Below, piece by piece: positions 45,263 through 55,406 of a stretch of DNA of 64,000 nt. The stretch spans positions 31,467,568 to 31,531,567 of the forward strand of contig CM055319.2 of assembly GCA_029255685.2 (NCBI GenBank). The letters are read 5' to 3'. The first letter of the stretch is position 1, and each line of letters opens with the position of its first letter. The notes below the pieces were generated by a model. The model searched no databases. It was not told where the DNA came from and saw nothing but the letters and a program-made list of their open reading frames with translations. The DNA is from Silene conica (Eukaryota > Streptophyta > Magnoliopsida > Caryophyllales > Caryophyllaceae). Both the position numbers and the translations under genes were made by a program.

Positions 45263-48200
45263 GTGCAGGCTATAGTGGGAGGCAGCAGCAATTGGTATTT
45301 GGACAGTGGATGCTCACGTCATATGACGGGAGATAAAAACCAATTTTTCTCACTAAAGGCCTATGATGGCGGTATGGTGACTTTTGGTGACAACAAACGA
45401 GGTGAAATAGTTGGTATTGGAAAAGTTGGTAAGTCAAAGTCACTATGCGTCGACAAAGTGTTGCTTGTCAAAGGTTTGAAGCACAATCTTCTTAGTATTT
45501 CTCAATTATGTGATCGTGGTAATATTGTTGAATTCCGTGCAAATGAATGTAGAATAATAGATGAAAAGACTAGGAATCTCATTCTTAGTGGTAATCGTGT
45601 TAAGGATGTTTACATGACCAATCTTCACTCTTTGTCGGGACAAACCTTGTCTTGCATGAGTGTTCAAAAGAATAACCCTTGGCTTTGGCATAAACGACTT
45701 GGTCATGTGAATGCCAAAACACTAAATACCATAAGAAAACTTGACCTAGTAGATGGCATTCCTAACATAAAATTTGAATTCAAATCTCTTTGTGATGACT
45801 GTGTAAAAGGGAAACAAGTAAAGAACTCCTTTAAATCCAAAAATGTCATTAGTACTTCTCTACCACTAGAACTCATCCACATAGATCTATGTGGACCAAT
45901 GCGTATACCTAGCAAAGGTGGTAGTAGGTACATTTGTGTAATTGTTGATGACTTCTCACGGTACGTTTGGATTTTGTTCCTAATTTCTAAGGATCAAACC
46001 TTTGATGAATTCCTTATTTGGGTCAAGAAGGCTCAAAATAAATTTGGATAAAAACTCATTTCATTAAGATCCGATCATGGATCCGAATTTGAGAATTCAT
46101 CTTTCAATGACTATTGTAATGAGTACGGTGTTAGCCATAACTTTTCTGCCGCTAGAACCCCACAACAAAACAAGGGTAGTGGAAAGAATGAATCGAACTT
46201 TGGAAAACATGGCTAGGACCTTACTCATTAGCTCTAAGGTTCCTAGAAATTTTTGGGCAGAAGCGGTCAATACTTCTTGTTATATTTATAACCGTGTTAT
46301 GATTCGAAAAATGTCAAACAAGACTCCTTATGAATTGCTTCGAGGTAGAAAACCTAACATTTCACACTTAAAATGTTTTGGTAGTAAGTGTTTTGTTCAC
46401 AATAATGGAAAAGACAACCTTGGAAAATTTGATGCTCGAAGTGATGAAGGAGTATTTGTCGGATATTCGGATCATAGTAAGGCTTATAAAATATATAACA
46501 AACGTACCATGAAAATGGAGGAAAGCGTACATGTAATATTTGATGAATCAAGTTTGTTTATTTCTGATGATCAGGATGAAGAAGATGAATATGATGATGA
46601 CTTTGAGATTGGCATGATCCGTCGTGTTATGGATCAAGTGCTAGAAGAGGACGAGCAACAGTCTGATCAACTGTTGCATGAGGAAAACGGCCAAAATCCA
46701 GAGGGAACTAACACTCCCTCACCAACAGAAGAAGCCAGCACCTCAGGGGGAAATTTGGAAAGGGAACAGCAACTGACCACACAAACAGAGGAAGAACCAA
46801 GTCCTCTTTCAACAAATCCCCAAAATTCAACAGTAGCCTCTACTGTTGCATCAGAAACAAATAACTCCCCCGAACCACTTGTTCTCAAAAATTGGAAACA
46901 TCAAAGCTCACATCCTTTATCAAACCTAACCAGTGATCTCAATTCAGGAGTAAAAACCAGATCCTCCCTCCAAAATTACTGTGCATTCCATTCTTTCATC
47001 TCAAAAATTGAACCAACCAATGTCACAGTGGCCTTGACTGATGAATACTGGACCACAGCAATGCAAGAAGAATTAGAGCAATTTGAACGTAACAAGGTAC
47101 GGCATCTGGTTCCTAGGCCTGCCCAACGTACTGTCATTGGTACGAGGTGGGTCTTTCGCAATAAGCTTGATGATGTTGGAGAAATTATACGTAACAAGGC
47201 TAGACTAGTGGTGCAAGGCTATAATCAACAAGAAGGGATTGATTATGATGAAACCTTTGCACCGGTAGCTAGACTTGAGGCCATACGTATGCTCATAGCT
47301 TTTGCATCCTTTCAAGGTATCAAACTCTTTCAAATGGACGTGAAAACCGCGTTTCTAAGTGGATACCTTGAAGAGGAAGTTTTTGTTGAACAACCTCCCG
47401 GATTTATAAATAATCATTTTCCTAACCATGTTTTCAAAATTGACAAAGCACTTTACGGTTTAAAGCAAGCTCCTCGAGCTTGGTACGACAGATTGTCCAA
47501 GTTTTTACTTGAAAACGGCTTCTCACGAGGCTCGGTTGATAAAACGTTGTTTATTAAGTCACAAGGAACTGAACTGTTGCTTGCACAAGTTTATGTCGAT
47601 GATATTATTTTTGGTGCAACAAATAACGTTCTTTATAAGTATTTTTCTGATTTGATGACATCCGAATTTGAAATGAATATGATGGGAGAACTAGGATTTT
47701 TCCTTGGTCTTCAAATCAAACAAAATGAACAAGGAACAATGATTCATCAACAAAAGTACTTAAAAGAGATGTTAAATAAGTTCGGGTTGTCCGACTCCAA
47801 ACCAATGCCTACCCCCATGATGTCCAAAGTCAAAATTGACAAAGATGAAGAAGGTAAGAGTGTAAGTGAGAGGATTTATCGAGGTATGATTGGCTCACTT
47901 CTCTACTTAACCGCAAGTCGTCCGGATATACAATATAGTGTTTGTGTATGTGCTCGTTTCCAAGCAAATCCTAAAGAATCACACTTCAAAGCCGTAAAAC
48001 GGATTTTTAGGTATTTGGTTGGAACACAAGGAGTACATCTTTGGTATCCAACTCATTTTGAACTTGATCTTGTAGGTTTCTCGGATGCGGACTATGCCGG
48101 TGATCTCGTGGAAAGAAAAAGCACGTCGAGAATTGCAACGTTCCTTGGACCGTGCATAATTTCATGGGCTTCAAAGAAACAAAACACCGTTGCATTGTCC

Positions 48201-48536
48201 ACGGCCGAAAGTGAGTATGTAAGTGCCGCTCTTTGTTGTGCGCAAATCTTATGGGTAAGACAACAATTACATGACTACGGTCTAATTTTCGAAACTACCC
48301 CTATTTTTTGCGATAACACTAGTGCAATTAACATTTCAAAAAATCCAATACAACACTCACGTACCAAACACATAGACATCCGACATCATTTTCTACGTGA
48401 TCAAGTGGAAAAAGGCCATATATGCTTAAGTTTTTGTAGAACCGAAGATCAACTTGCGGATATTTTCACAAAACCGTTGGAAAGAGAACAATTCGAAAGA
48501 CTTCGGTCGGAAATTGGTTTGCGTGACAAAATATAA
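45263..48536 (+). pseudogene. SIRE pol (protease, integrase, RT, RNase H; interrupted)
   Basis: Copia pol in two open pieces: 45263-46051 and 46077-48536. First piece: protease WYLDSGCSRHMTGD, GAG-pre-integrase LWHKRLGHVNAKTL, zinc finger CDDCVKGKQ, integrase start IDLCGPMRIPSKGG. A TAA at 46049-46051 interrupts the integrase in frame; homology goes on in that frame (RSDHGSEF) until a frameshift near 46165-46175 joins the second piece (VVERMNRTLENMARTLL). Second piece: variable linker, RT (NKARLVVQGYNQQEGIDYDE, YVDDIIFG), RNase H (SDADYAGD, ALSTAESEYVSA, CDNTSAINISKNP) and natural end DIFTKPL..RLRSEIGLRDKI. The polymerase half is open, but integrase is broken. Confidence 0.9.
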
Positions 48537-48920
48537 ACGAAATTGAAAAATCACGTACTTCTCCTACATGATTGACTAGAGGAGATAACTTAAAGCATGC
48601 TAAAAATTAGTACTCATCAACTATGTTTAATATTATGTGTAGTACTACCTATGTAAAATAAAATCACAATTAAAGTGAATGGTGTACTTTAAATTGTTGA
48701 GCCACTCAAAATTAAATGTGTTGTCAAATCAAACCAACCATCCTTCTCAAAAGTACACCCTCCTACACTTAAACTTATAACCACCTACTCTTATCCCTTC
48801 ATTTCCCATGCAAAGTTGTACTCTCTTTGTACAAATCCAAAAGCAAAAAGAAACTGCCAACCTCTCTCATTCCTCACCCGACCATAAACCGTACACCCTC
48901 CATCTCCCCTCTTCAATAAA

Positions 48921-50888
48921 ATGCCTCCTAAGAACCTTGCAAGAGAACTACAAAATCTTAGAAATTCCTTTAATCCAAAGTTTGTAGCAAAAAGAAAAAA
49001 TATGTCCACCCAACCCGACTCCAATATTACCACCGCCTCTGAATCCACCAAAACCGTCCAATCCCGTAAGAAGGTGGCTGTCAGAGGAGGAAAGACGGGT
49101 AGAAAGATGCGTGGCAAGGGACGAAGGGAACCCATTTCCCTTCAACTTGACCCATTGGTTGATTTCGATACCGATGAGGAGGAAGAAGGTGATAAAAATA
49201 AGGATGCCAATGTCAGAGAAAGCGAAGAAGGAGCAAGGTCTGACATCCCCGATTTAAATATCGAGGAAAATGAGGCCACTGAAAGTGATGAGATTGATCA
49301 AATCATGGCTGATCTCAGTAAGAAAAAGGAAGAGGAGATGAAAAAATTAAAGGGAAAGGAGAAAAATAAGAAGGAAACAACCAAGAAAAAATCGAAGGTG
49401 GTTGTGGAGGAAGAGGAAAATGAGGTTGTTGAAACCCTCAATGAAATGAGTGCTAGCAAAGAAAAAGAAAACTCAGAAATGAATGAAGAAAGTGTGGGAA
49501 CAAAGGAGAAAAATACGGAGGATATGGAAGAAGATGAAACAGTGAACACCACTGTTGAAAAGGAAAAGGAAGGAAATCAGAATGCGGATGAGGTGTTCGA
49601 GGAAATGTTTGACCCACTGTCTACCGAACCCTCATCCAAGACCCGTTCCAAGGGAAAGATGCCTGTAATATCTGAAGAGGAAGAGGAAAATGAGATCCCC
49701 TCTGAACAACCATCCACCAAAGCAACCAAAACCGCAAAAAGAAAGGGGTCCGGGTCCAAAACCCGCATGGCAAAACGGGCCAAAACGTCGAAGCTCTTGT
49801 CCTCTCTTGAGGAAGAAGATGAGGAAATCCTAGAGGACAAGACACCTACAAACACTTGTCGTGCTCTTGTCGTGTCCTCTTACTCAGATGCCTTCAAAAA
49901 TGATGTGGCTAATCATCTCAACTCTCTTGACTTGCCGGAGGACACATTGAAGACATGCCACGGTATCCTCAATTGTTGCTTTCACAGTGGAAGACGCTAT
50001 CGAAAGTCTTGGTATGATTCATCACCCGCTTTTAAATATTTTAAGGAGGCTATGTATGCACAGGGTTGGGTGAACCTTCTCGACAAGTATAGTCCCATGT
50101 ACTTGTCCGAAGTCATCCAATTCTATGCAACAGTCAGAGTTAATGTTGCTTCGGGTACCCTTTCTGCTGTGATAAACCGTAAACCATTCGTTCTTACCAT
50201 TGAGAGACTTGCTGGGTTGCTTGAGATCTCTGATGTGGGGTTGACAACGTTTCGTAAATGTGACTGGGGGGAAGTGGAGGAGGTCACAAGTGCCCAAGTA
50301 CTCAAGGTACTTCGTCCTAGTGCTACCGAGGGCCCAACCAATATATATGCCATTGAACTTGCCGCCCCAATTCGCTTTGTCTTTAACCTCGTATTTCGCA
50401 ACCTAGTACCTAGTAACAATAGCCGAGGGAGATGCTCTCTTCTCGACATGCTCCTCATTCACCACATTGTCAAACACAAACCCATAAACCTTCCGCGCCT
50501 TATATTTTCCCGCATCCATGAAGCGGCCACCGGTTTCCAAAACGTTGTCTTTGACACTACTTTCGTGGTACCATATGGTATGTGGCTGTCATTGGTGTTT
50601 TCTGCTGAGAGGGTGGTGAAAAAGGGTAGCCCAGCTGTGGAGAAGTTGAGTGATGAGATGTCAACGGGGTTGTTGTCAAGGATGAGCATGGCCGTGGTTA
50701 ATGGAGTTTTGGTGAAGAAAACTCAAGCAACAGTGGGAGGGAATGTTGATCAGCGAGAGGTCCTTGCTCGGTTGAATCAGTTGGCTGAAACTATGGGGCA
50801 GCTGGTCAAGGACGTGAGCTACTTGAAAGGAGCAATGGCTAAGCTCAAAACCATGAATGAAGACCTTCTTGAGCGCTTTGCATCCTAA
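48921..50888 (+). CDS. SIRE third ORF in env position
   Basis: An intact 655-residue frame between pol and the 3' LTR. Residues 1-310 are highly charged and low-complexity (Lys/Glu runs, KRKGSGSKTRMAKRAKTSK as a possible nuclear signal). Residues about 320-580 are a globular domain with SPAFKYFKEAMYAQGWVNLL, LTIERLAGLLEISDVGL and LLDMLLIHHIV, resembling the 'putative plant transposon protein' domain seen in SIRE and host-annotated copies. A short C-terminal heptad region (QREVLARLNQLAETMGQLVK) may be a coiled coil. No signal peptide or membrane segment is evident, so an envelope role is not supported by sequence. Function unknown. Confidence 0.8.
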   Translation: MPPKNLARELQNLRNSFNPKFVAKRKNMSTQPDSNITTASESTKTVQSRKKVAVRGGKTGRKMRGKGRREPISLQLDPLVDFDTDEEEEGDKNKDANVRESEEGARSDIPDLNIEENEATESDEIDQIMADLSKKKEEEMKKLKGKEKNKKETTKKKSKVVVEEEENEVVETLNEMSASKEKENSEMNEESVGTKEKNTEDMEEDETVNTTVEKEKEGNQNADEVFEEMFDPLSTEPSSKTRSKGKMPVISEEEEENEIPSEQPSTKATKTAKRKGSGSKTRMAKRAKTSKLLSSLEEEDEEILEDKTPTNTCRALVVSSYSDAFKNDVANHLNSLDLPEDTLKTCHGILNCCFHSGRRYRKSWYDSSPAFKYFKEAMYAQGWVNLLDKYSPMYLSEVIQFYATVRVNVASGTLSAVINRKPFVLTIERLAGLLEISDVGLTTFRKCDWGEVEEVTSAQVLKVLRPSATEGPTNIYAIELAAPIRFVFNLVFRNLVPSNNSRGRCSLLDMLLIHHIVKHKPINLPRLIFSRIHEAATGFQNVVFDTTFVVPYGMWLSLVFSAERVVKKGSPAVEKLSDEMSTGLLSRMSMAVVNGVLVKKTQATVGGNVDQREVLARLNQLAETMGQLVKDVSYLKGAMAKLKTMNEDLLERFAS

Positions 50889-51283
50889 AAAATCAACCAT
50901 CCCCACTAATCATTAACCCCCCTTCCCGTGGCCTTTTCAAAAACTTGTCTTAAGTACACTGTTTATTTTGTTGTTGTTTTTGTTTTATGCACTCTAAGTA
51001 CTATGCTTGTATGAACTATGTTATGACCTCTTTTGCAGGTGCTTAAGTCCCCCCTTGATGATGTCAAGAGGGGGAAGTATGTGGTTAACTTGTGTTGTTT
51101 GTTTGTCTCGTAACTCTTAGGCTAACGTTCACCTTGAATATGTCTTAGCTTGATGCTTGGAACGAACTACTTAGACTAAGGCATATTAGTTTTTAACCTC
51201 TTGATCATATGTGAACAATCATGTTAGGTGTTTAGACCGACCTTGGGTTTAGGGGGAAAAAATCACATGTTTTAGGCTTGTCA

Positions 51284-51300
51284 TCATCAAAGGGGGAATT
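51284..51300 (+). other. Polypurine tract of SIRE element
   Basis: CATCAAAGGGGGAATT directly before the LTR start at 51301. The A/G run AAAGGGGGAA is the plus-strand primer expected for Copia elements. Confidence 0.88.
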
Positions 51301-52693
51301 TGTTCGAACATTTTAAGTTGATGATGACAAGTTCTTGTTTATATTAATTGTTTGTTCTTAAGTAGCATGAATTGAGCATTCAAGGCTAAGCAAATGGATT
51401 GAAGAACAAAGGCAACAAAGAGATCATCCATTATGTTTCAAACATGATCAAGAAGAACAACACAAGTCAAGAACATCCCCTTGTAACCTAAGTCACAAAT
51501 GTAAGAGTAAGTGGAACATCCTCGTTAAAATCAAGTGTTAGCTTTGTCATGCAACAGTCCATCAGACTGTTGCGTCTGTACCGCATGGAGCTTTTTAGTA
51601 CGAGAAAAATGTTTTCAAGTAATGTGCAAAACAGTCACTTTAGTTTTCTGAAAATAATTGTCAAAATCTATTTTCTTGTAAAATCGTCTTCTCCTTTGGC
51701 ACACACGAATTGAAGCGTAAAACCCGTCTTATTCGTAGTGTACCGCATTTCGTAAAATAATAAGAACTTATGAATTGTTTACATTTGAAATGTAAATAGT
51801 ACTAAGCATCTTATTAGAAGATATTTTACAAACAAAATCTGATTTGCTTTATCAAAAGCCAATGAAAACTAAACAACAACTTTTGCTTGTCAAGTGGGCT
51901 AGCTATTATCCAATGGATAAAAGTACAAAGGAAGTACACATTGGGTAATACCCACATTTGAAGTACTATAAAAGAAACCCCTTAGCCTCATTCAATGCTA
52001 AGGCTTTTACAACATTTATTGAAGTATTCTGCAAAACTCTTAAGCCTTCAAAGTTCTTTCTTTAAGTTTTGCAAAATCATTTTAAGTTTAAAAGTCTTCA
52101 AACGTTTTTCTCAAACTTGGTCTGAAAATCTCCATGCATCAGTAAGCTACACTGTGACATAATGAGTTTGTTCCATGATTCTCGTGTTTAGATCTTAAAT
52201 GTAAATCTCCACGTTCTTAAGTGAACATCTGAGATTCTGATCCTGTAAACCAGAGATAGAACGTCCTAAAACTCTTGAAGCGGAGTAGCTTTAAGTTTGA
52301 GTCAAGTCTTGAAGCGGAGTAGCTTTGAGCAAATGCAACCGGAGTAGGTTGGCGAGTTATTTTACTTGTATTCGTTTAGTTGTTGGAGTAAATTTCTAAA
52401 CAATCAATAAAATAACGGTTGGACGTAGGTCTCGGAGTAGAGACTGAACCAATTTTTTAACTTTGGTTGTTTGTTTATTTACTTACATACTCTTTGCTTT
52501 ATTGTCGCTAACTTGAACGATTCCAAGTTTCTGTGTAACAGTCAATCATACTGTTGCATAGAAAACTTTGCTCATCTTGTGAACTTACTCGTCATTAAGT
52601 CTCTCAAGTGTAGTTGTCGTTAAAATTTTAAAAAAGGTCACACCTAATTCACCCCCTCCCCCTCTTAGATGTTTATTCGTTCTTAACTCTTCA
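51301..52693 (+). repeat. 3' LTR of SIRE element
   Basis: Starts TGTTCGAACATTTTAAG and ends TAACTCTTCA, followed by the duplication TATTG. Both 23-bp inverted motifs are well preserved here (51551-51573, 52535-52557). Confidence 0.93.
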
Positions 52694-52698
52694 TATTG

Positions 52699-52744
52699 GA
52701 CAAGAGAATTGGTAGCGCACACTTGTGTCGGACAAGTGGGAGAT
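52699..52744 (+). other. LARD interior end with polypurine tract
   Basis: The last 46 bp of the LARD interior, ending ACAAGTGGGAGAT before the LTR at 52745. This is the common Copia polypurine tract. Confidence 0.75.
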
Positions 52745-54043
52745 TGTTGGAGTAGTGTCCTCCACAATAATGCTTCTACATAATAAATCTCGTACAAGGA
52801 ATATAAGGGATTTATATTTTATATGTTTGTCAGCTGGTCAACGTTAATCGGTAATGATTGGCTGACTAGAGTTTGACATTACTGTCGTATGACGGCGGTG
52901 ACCAGCTGATCCCTTTAGGTCACACCTATAGGATGATGCCCAAATGGAAAAATTAATTATTTGTATAAGATACAAGTTAATTAATTCCTTGTTTAGGTTG
53001 ACTTTTATTAGTCAAGTGAATTTAATGTTTGATGAAGAGTAAAGTACTCAGGCCATAAGATTTTATTATTCGGTTATATAATAATTGAATAATAAATATA
53101 ATACAATATTTAGTAATTAATAGTTAATTTACTAAATATATACGTAGTTTGTATTATTTATGAGGTGGAGGTAATTAGCGAATTAATGTTACAAGAAGTT
53201 GTAAAATTAGCTAAACGGGTTTTATAAGATTCATTTTATGTTGAAAATGATAAAATGACACTTAAATGTTAAGTGTATTTTATTTACTACTTTGTATTAT
53301 TTAAGTGTTAAATAATCAAATAAATATTTTTATTATATAAGATAATTAAATATTCGACTTATAAGCATTTGAAGGACAAATGTTGAAAGACGAAATAAGA
53401 CCTGGAATACCATATGTAAACCGAGAATATGGAGATAAGGTGACCATAATAGGTCTTTGTCTTCCACTCATGTTTATGAGTATTATAAACTCATTTGTTT
53501 ACATTTGATGGCCTATAAATAGGCTACTATTCCACATATTCTTAGTGGAAAAATCTAGAGAATTAAAATCCTCTAAATACATACTTCTTGTTAAGCCATT
53601 TAAGAGGAAAAATAGAAGACTTAAGATCTTCATCTTCAACCTCTAAAATTGATCAGAATTTGATCAATCTTCATCAAAATAAATTCACAAAAATTAATAT
53701 ACTTCTTATATTATCAAAGTAATAATATTTATAGTATAAAAAAACAAGGTTTACACTAAACTATATCTAGTTAATATACTTAGTGTTTTTGGGCTAGTGT
53801 TGGGTGCAACCAAAGGAGGTCACCTATTTTGGTGACTTGGGTTATGGAGGATCATCCTACACTATTTTAGCTCAAGAACTACAAAGGTAGGAGACATTTG
53901 TAGTGGCAAAAATGCCATCTTACCAATGTAAGAAAATTTCTTCTTATTAATTTTTGCATGCATGTATTATTTAGACCACCTTATGAAATTAGCTTGTAAT
54001 TTTAATATCATTAGAGAGTCTAATTAGGTCTAAATTCCTAACA
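52745..54043 (+). repeat. 3' LTR of the LARD
   Basis: Same length and ends as the copy at 34085-35383; about 1% divergent by eye. Followed by the duplication TTTGA. Confidence 0.92.
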
Positions 54044-54048
54044 TTTGA

Positions 54049-55406
54049 AGCATCCCGGGAGCTTTGACCTTGGGCAAGAAAGCCGCCCGGTGGCCTTTGT
54101 AGGTTGGCTAAGGCTTGTGAGGCAACTCTAGCCTCCATTTCCCGGATCTCTTTTTGATTAGCATTCTTCAAATTCATCATTTCTTGGTTATGCGTCGCTT
54201 GCATGCCTTTAACAAGTTTAAGCAACTCTCCAACTTAAGAGTCACTTGAGGGATCTTGGTGAGGTGTGTTGGTAAGGGGCAAAGGGAACCCGTAGTCATT
54301 CCTTGCGCCCCCACCTTGTGGATTTCCCTTGGGCCCTTGATTGTTGAAGATTGGGTTTTGGTTGTGGTTAGGAAATTGTTGGTTGAAGTTTTGGTCATTG
54401 AAATTTTGATTGTTGAAATTGTTGTTGTGGAAGTTTTGTGGTGGGTTTGGGTTGTTGAAATTGTTTTGGAATGGGGGTTGGTTGTTGAAATTGTTTTGAT
54501 TTTGGTGGTTGAAATTTTGTTGGTTGTGGTTGTTGTGGAAATTGGGATTGAAATTTGGATCATTGAGGTTTTGAGAAAAGCCTTGATTGGCTTGATTGGA
54601 TTGATTTCTTTGGTAAAAAATTTGGTTGTGGTAATTGTTCCTTGGATTGAAGTTCCCACCCCTTGGTTGGAATCCAGGTGGGTTTTGAGGTTGTTGAATT
54701 TGATGTGGGTTCAAAACATTTGTGCATTTGTAGCTCATGTAAGGGCTCCCTCGAATTCCGGGGTGGTAGTAGTTTGAATTCGGGTTGAAAGTGTTTGGAT
54801 TCTTCGAGTTGTTAAAGGCTTGGAAGGCATACAACTCCTCCTCACTTCCACTTCCCTCATACGAATTATTGGCACACACATCGAATGTATGCCCACTTCC
54901 TCCACACAAGTCGCATGAAACAATATTGTGCACTTGGTACATCCCCGGAGTGTTACTCTTGGTTTCTTTGCTTGTAGCTCTCTTTGTCAACTCTTCCAAC
55001 TTCTTAGTCAACAAGTCTATCTTCGCATTGGTTTCTTCATTGGCTTTAGAGTTGGAGAGGTTCTCATTGGGGTATTTGCTACTTCTTCTCAATGAATTTC
55101 CCCTTGTCCCATAGTTCTCCTCGAATCGACAATCTTCTTAATGAGCTCGGTCCCATCTTCATCCGGTATGTGGTCAAAACTACCTCCCGCCGACGCATTC
55201 ACCATTTCCTTTGTGCGAGGGAGAAGTGTTTGAAAGAATGTTTGGGTGGTATACCATGTACGTATCCCATGATGAGGACACCTAGCAAGCAAGTCTTGAT
55301 ACCTATCCCATGCCTCTTCTAAGCTTTCCCCCTCATCTTGTTGGAATTGGGTAATCTCGTTACGGATCATGGCGGTCTTTGATGACGGATAGTACTTAGC
55401 AAGGAA
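54049..55406 (-). pseudogene. Athila gag 5' part (broken)
   Basis: - strand continuation of 32787-34084 across the LARD. The rightmost part (55406-55089) has the Athila capsid region: MIRNEITQFQQDEGESLEEA, WDRYQDLLARCPHHG and NASAGGSFDH. After a frameshift near 55090, 55092-54235 has a CCHC-like knuckle CDLCGGSGHTFDVC and a long Asn/Gln/Phe-rich low-complexity region (repeated NFN and NNQNFN words) at about 54300-54740. A TAA at 54235-54237 interrupts the frame, which reopens at 54225 with a short helical segment (ATHNQEMMNLKNANQKEIRE). Several breaks make it a pseudogene. It is cut on the right by the LTR at 55407. Confidence 0.84.

Larger units (their letters stand above)
41578..52693 (+). 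mobile_element. SIRE-type Copia retrotransposon (Maximus/SIRE lineage)
   Basis: An 11.1-kb element with LTRs 41578-42969 and 51301-52693, flanked by TATTG (41573-41577 and 52694-52698). Order: LTR, initiator Met primer site, gag, pol (protease, integrase, RT, RNase H), a third ORF, polypurine tract (CAAAGGGGGAATT), LTR. The order integrase before RT makes it Copia, and the large gag plus extra ORF place it with SIRE. The LTRs differ at about 14 positions by eye (about 1%), so it is young. Pol nevertheless carries a stop and a frameshift. Confidence 0.93.
34085..54043 (+). mobile_element. Copia-like large retrotransposon derivative (LARD), coding-poor
   Basis: 5' LTR 34085-35383, primer site 35387-35397, interior 35398-52744, 3' LTR 52745-54043, flanked by TTTGA (34080-34084 and 54044-54048). 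The LTRs are both 1,299 bp and differ at roughly a dozen bases by eye (about 1%). Without the SIRE insertion the element is about 8.8 kb. The interior has no long reading frame; the one recognisable trace is a decayed Copia RNase H at 40414-40650. Near-identical LTRs with a non-coding interior mean that it moved recently as a non-autonomous element. Confidence 0.88.
24562..55406 (-). mobile_element. Athila-type Ty3 element lacking RT and integrase
   Basis: - strand element with 3' LTR 24562-27227, polypurine tract at 27228-27247, a long untranslated spacer, an ORF in the env position (30163-31895), a CCGG-palindrome array (32055-32532), protease and gag (32787-34084 continuing at 54049-55406). 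The gag is split by the LARD at 34085-54043. Between the end of the protease-bearing frame (32787) and the env-position ORF (31895) there are only about 890 bp, so RT, RNase H and integrase are absent. The 5' end is cut at 55407 by another LTR. The left flank is CTTCC. Confidence 0.82.

Noticed and set aside
54256-54777. 173-codon hydrophobic + strand frame (VVEILLVVVV-type)
   Set aside because: Antisense of the Asn-rich Athila gag region; the hydrophobicity comes from complementing Asn codons.
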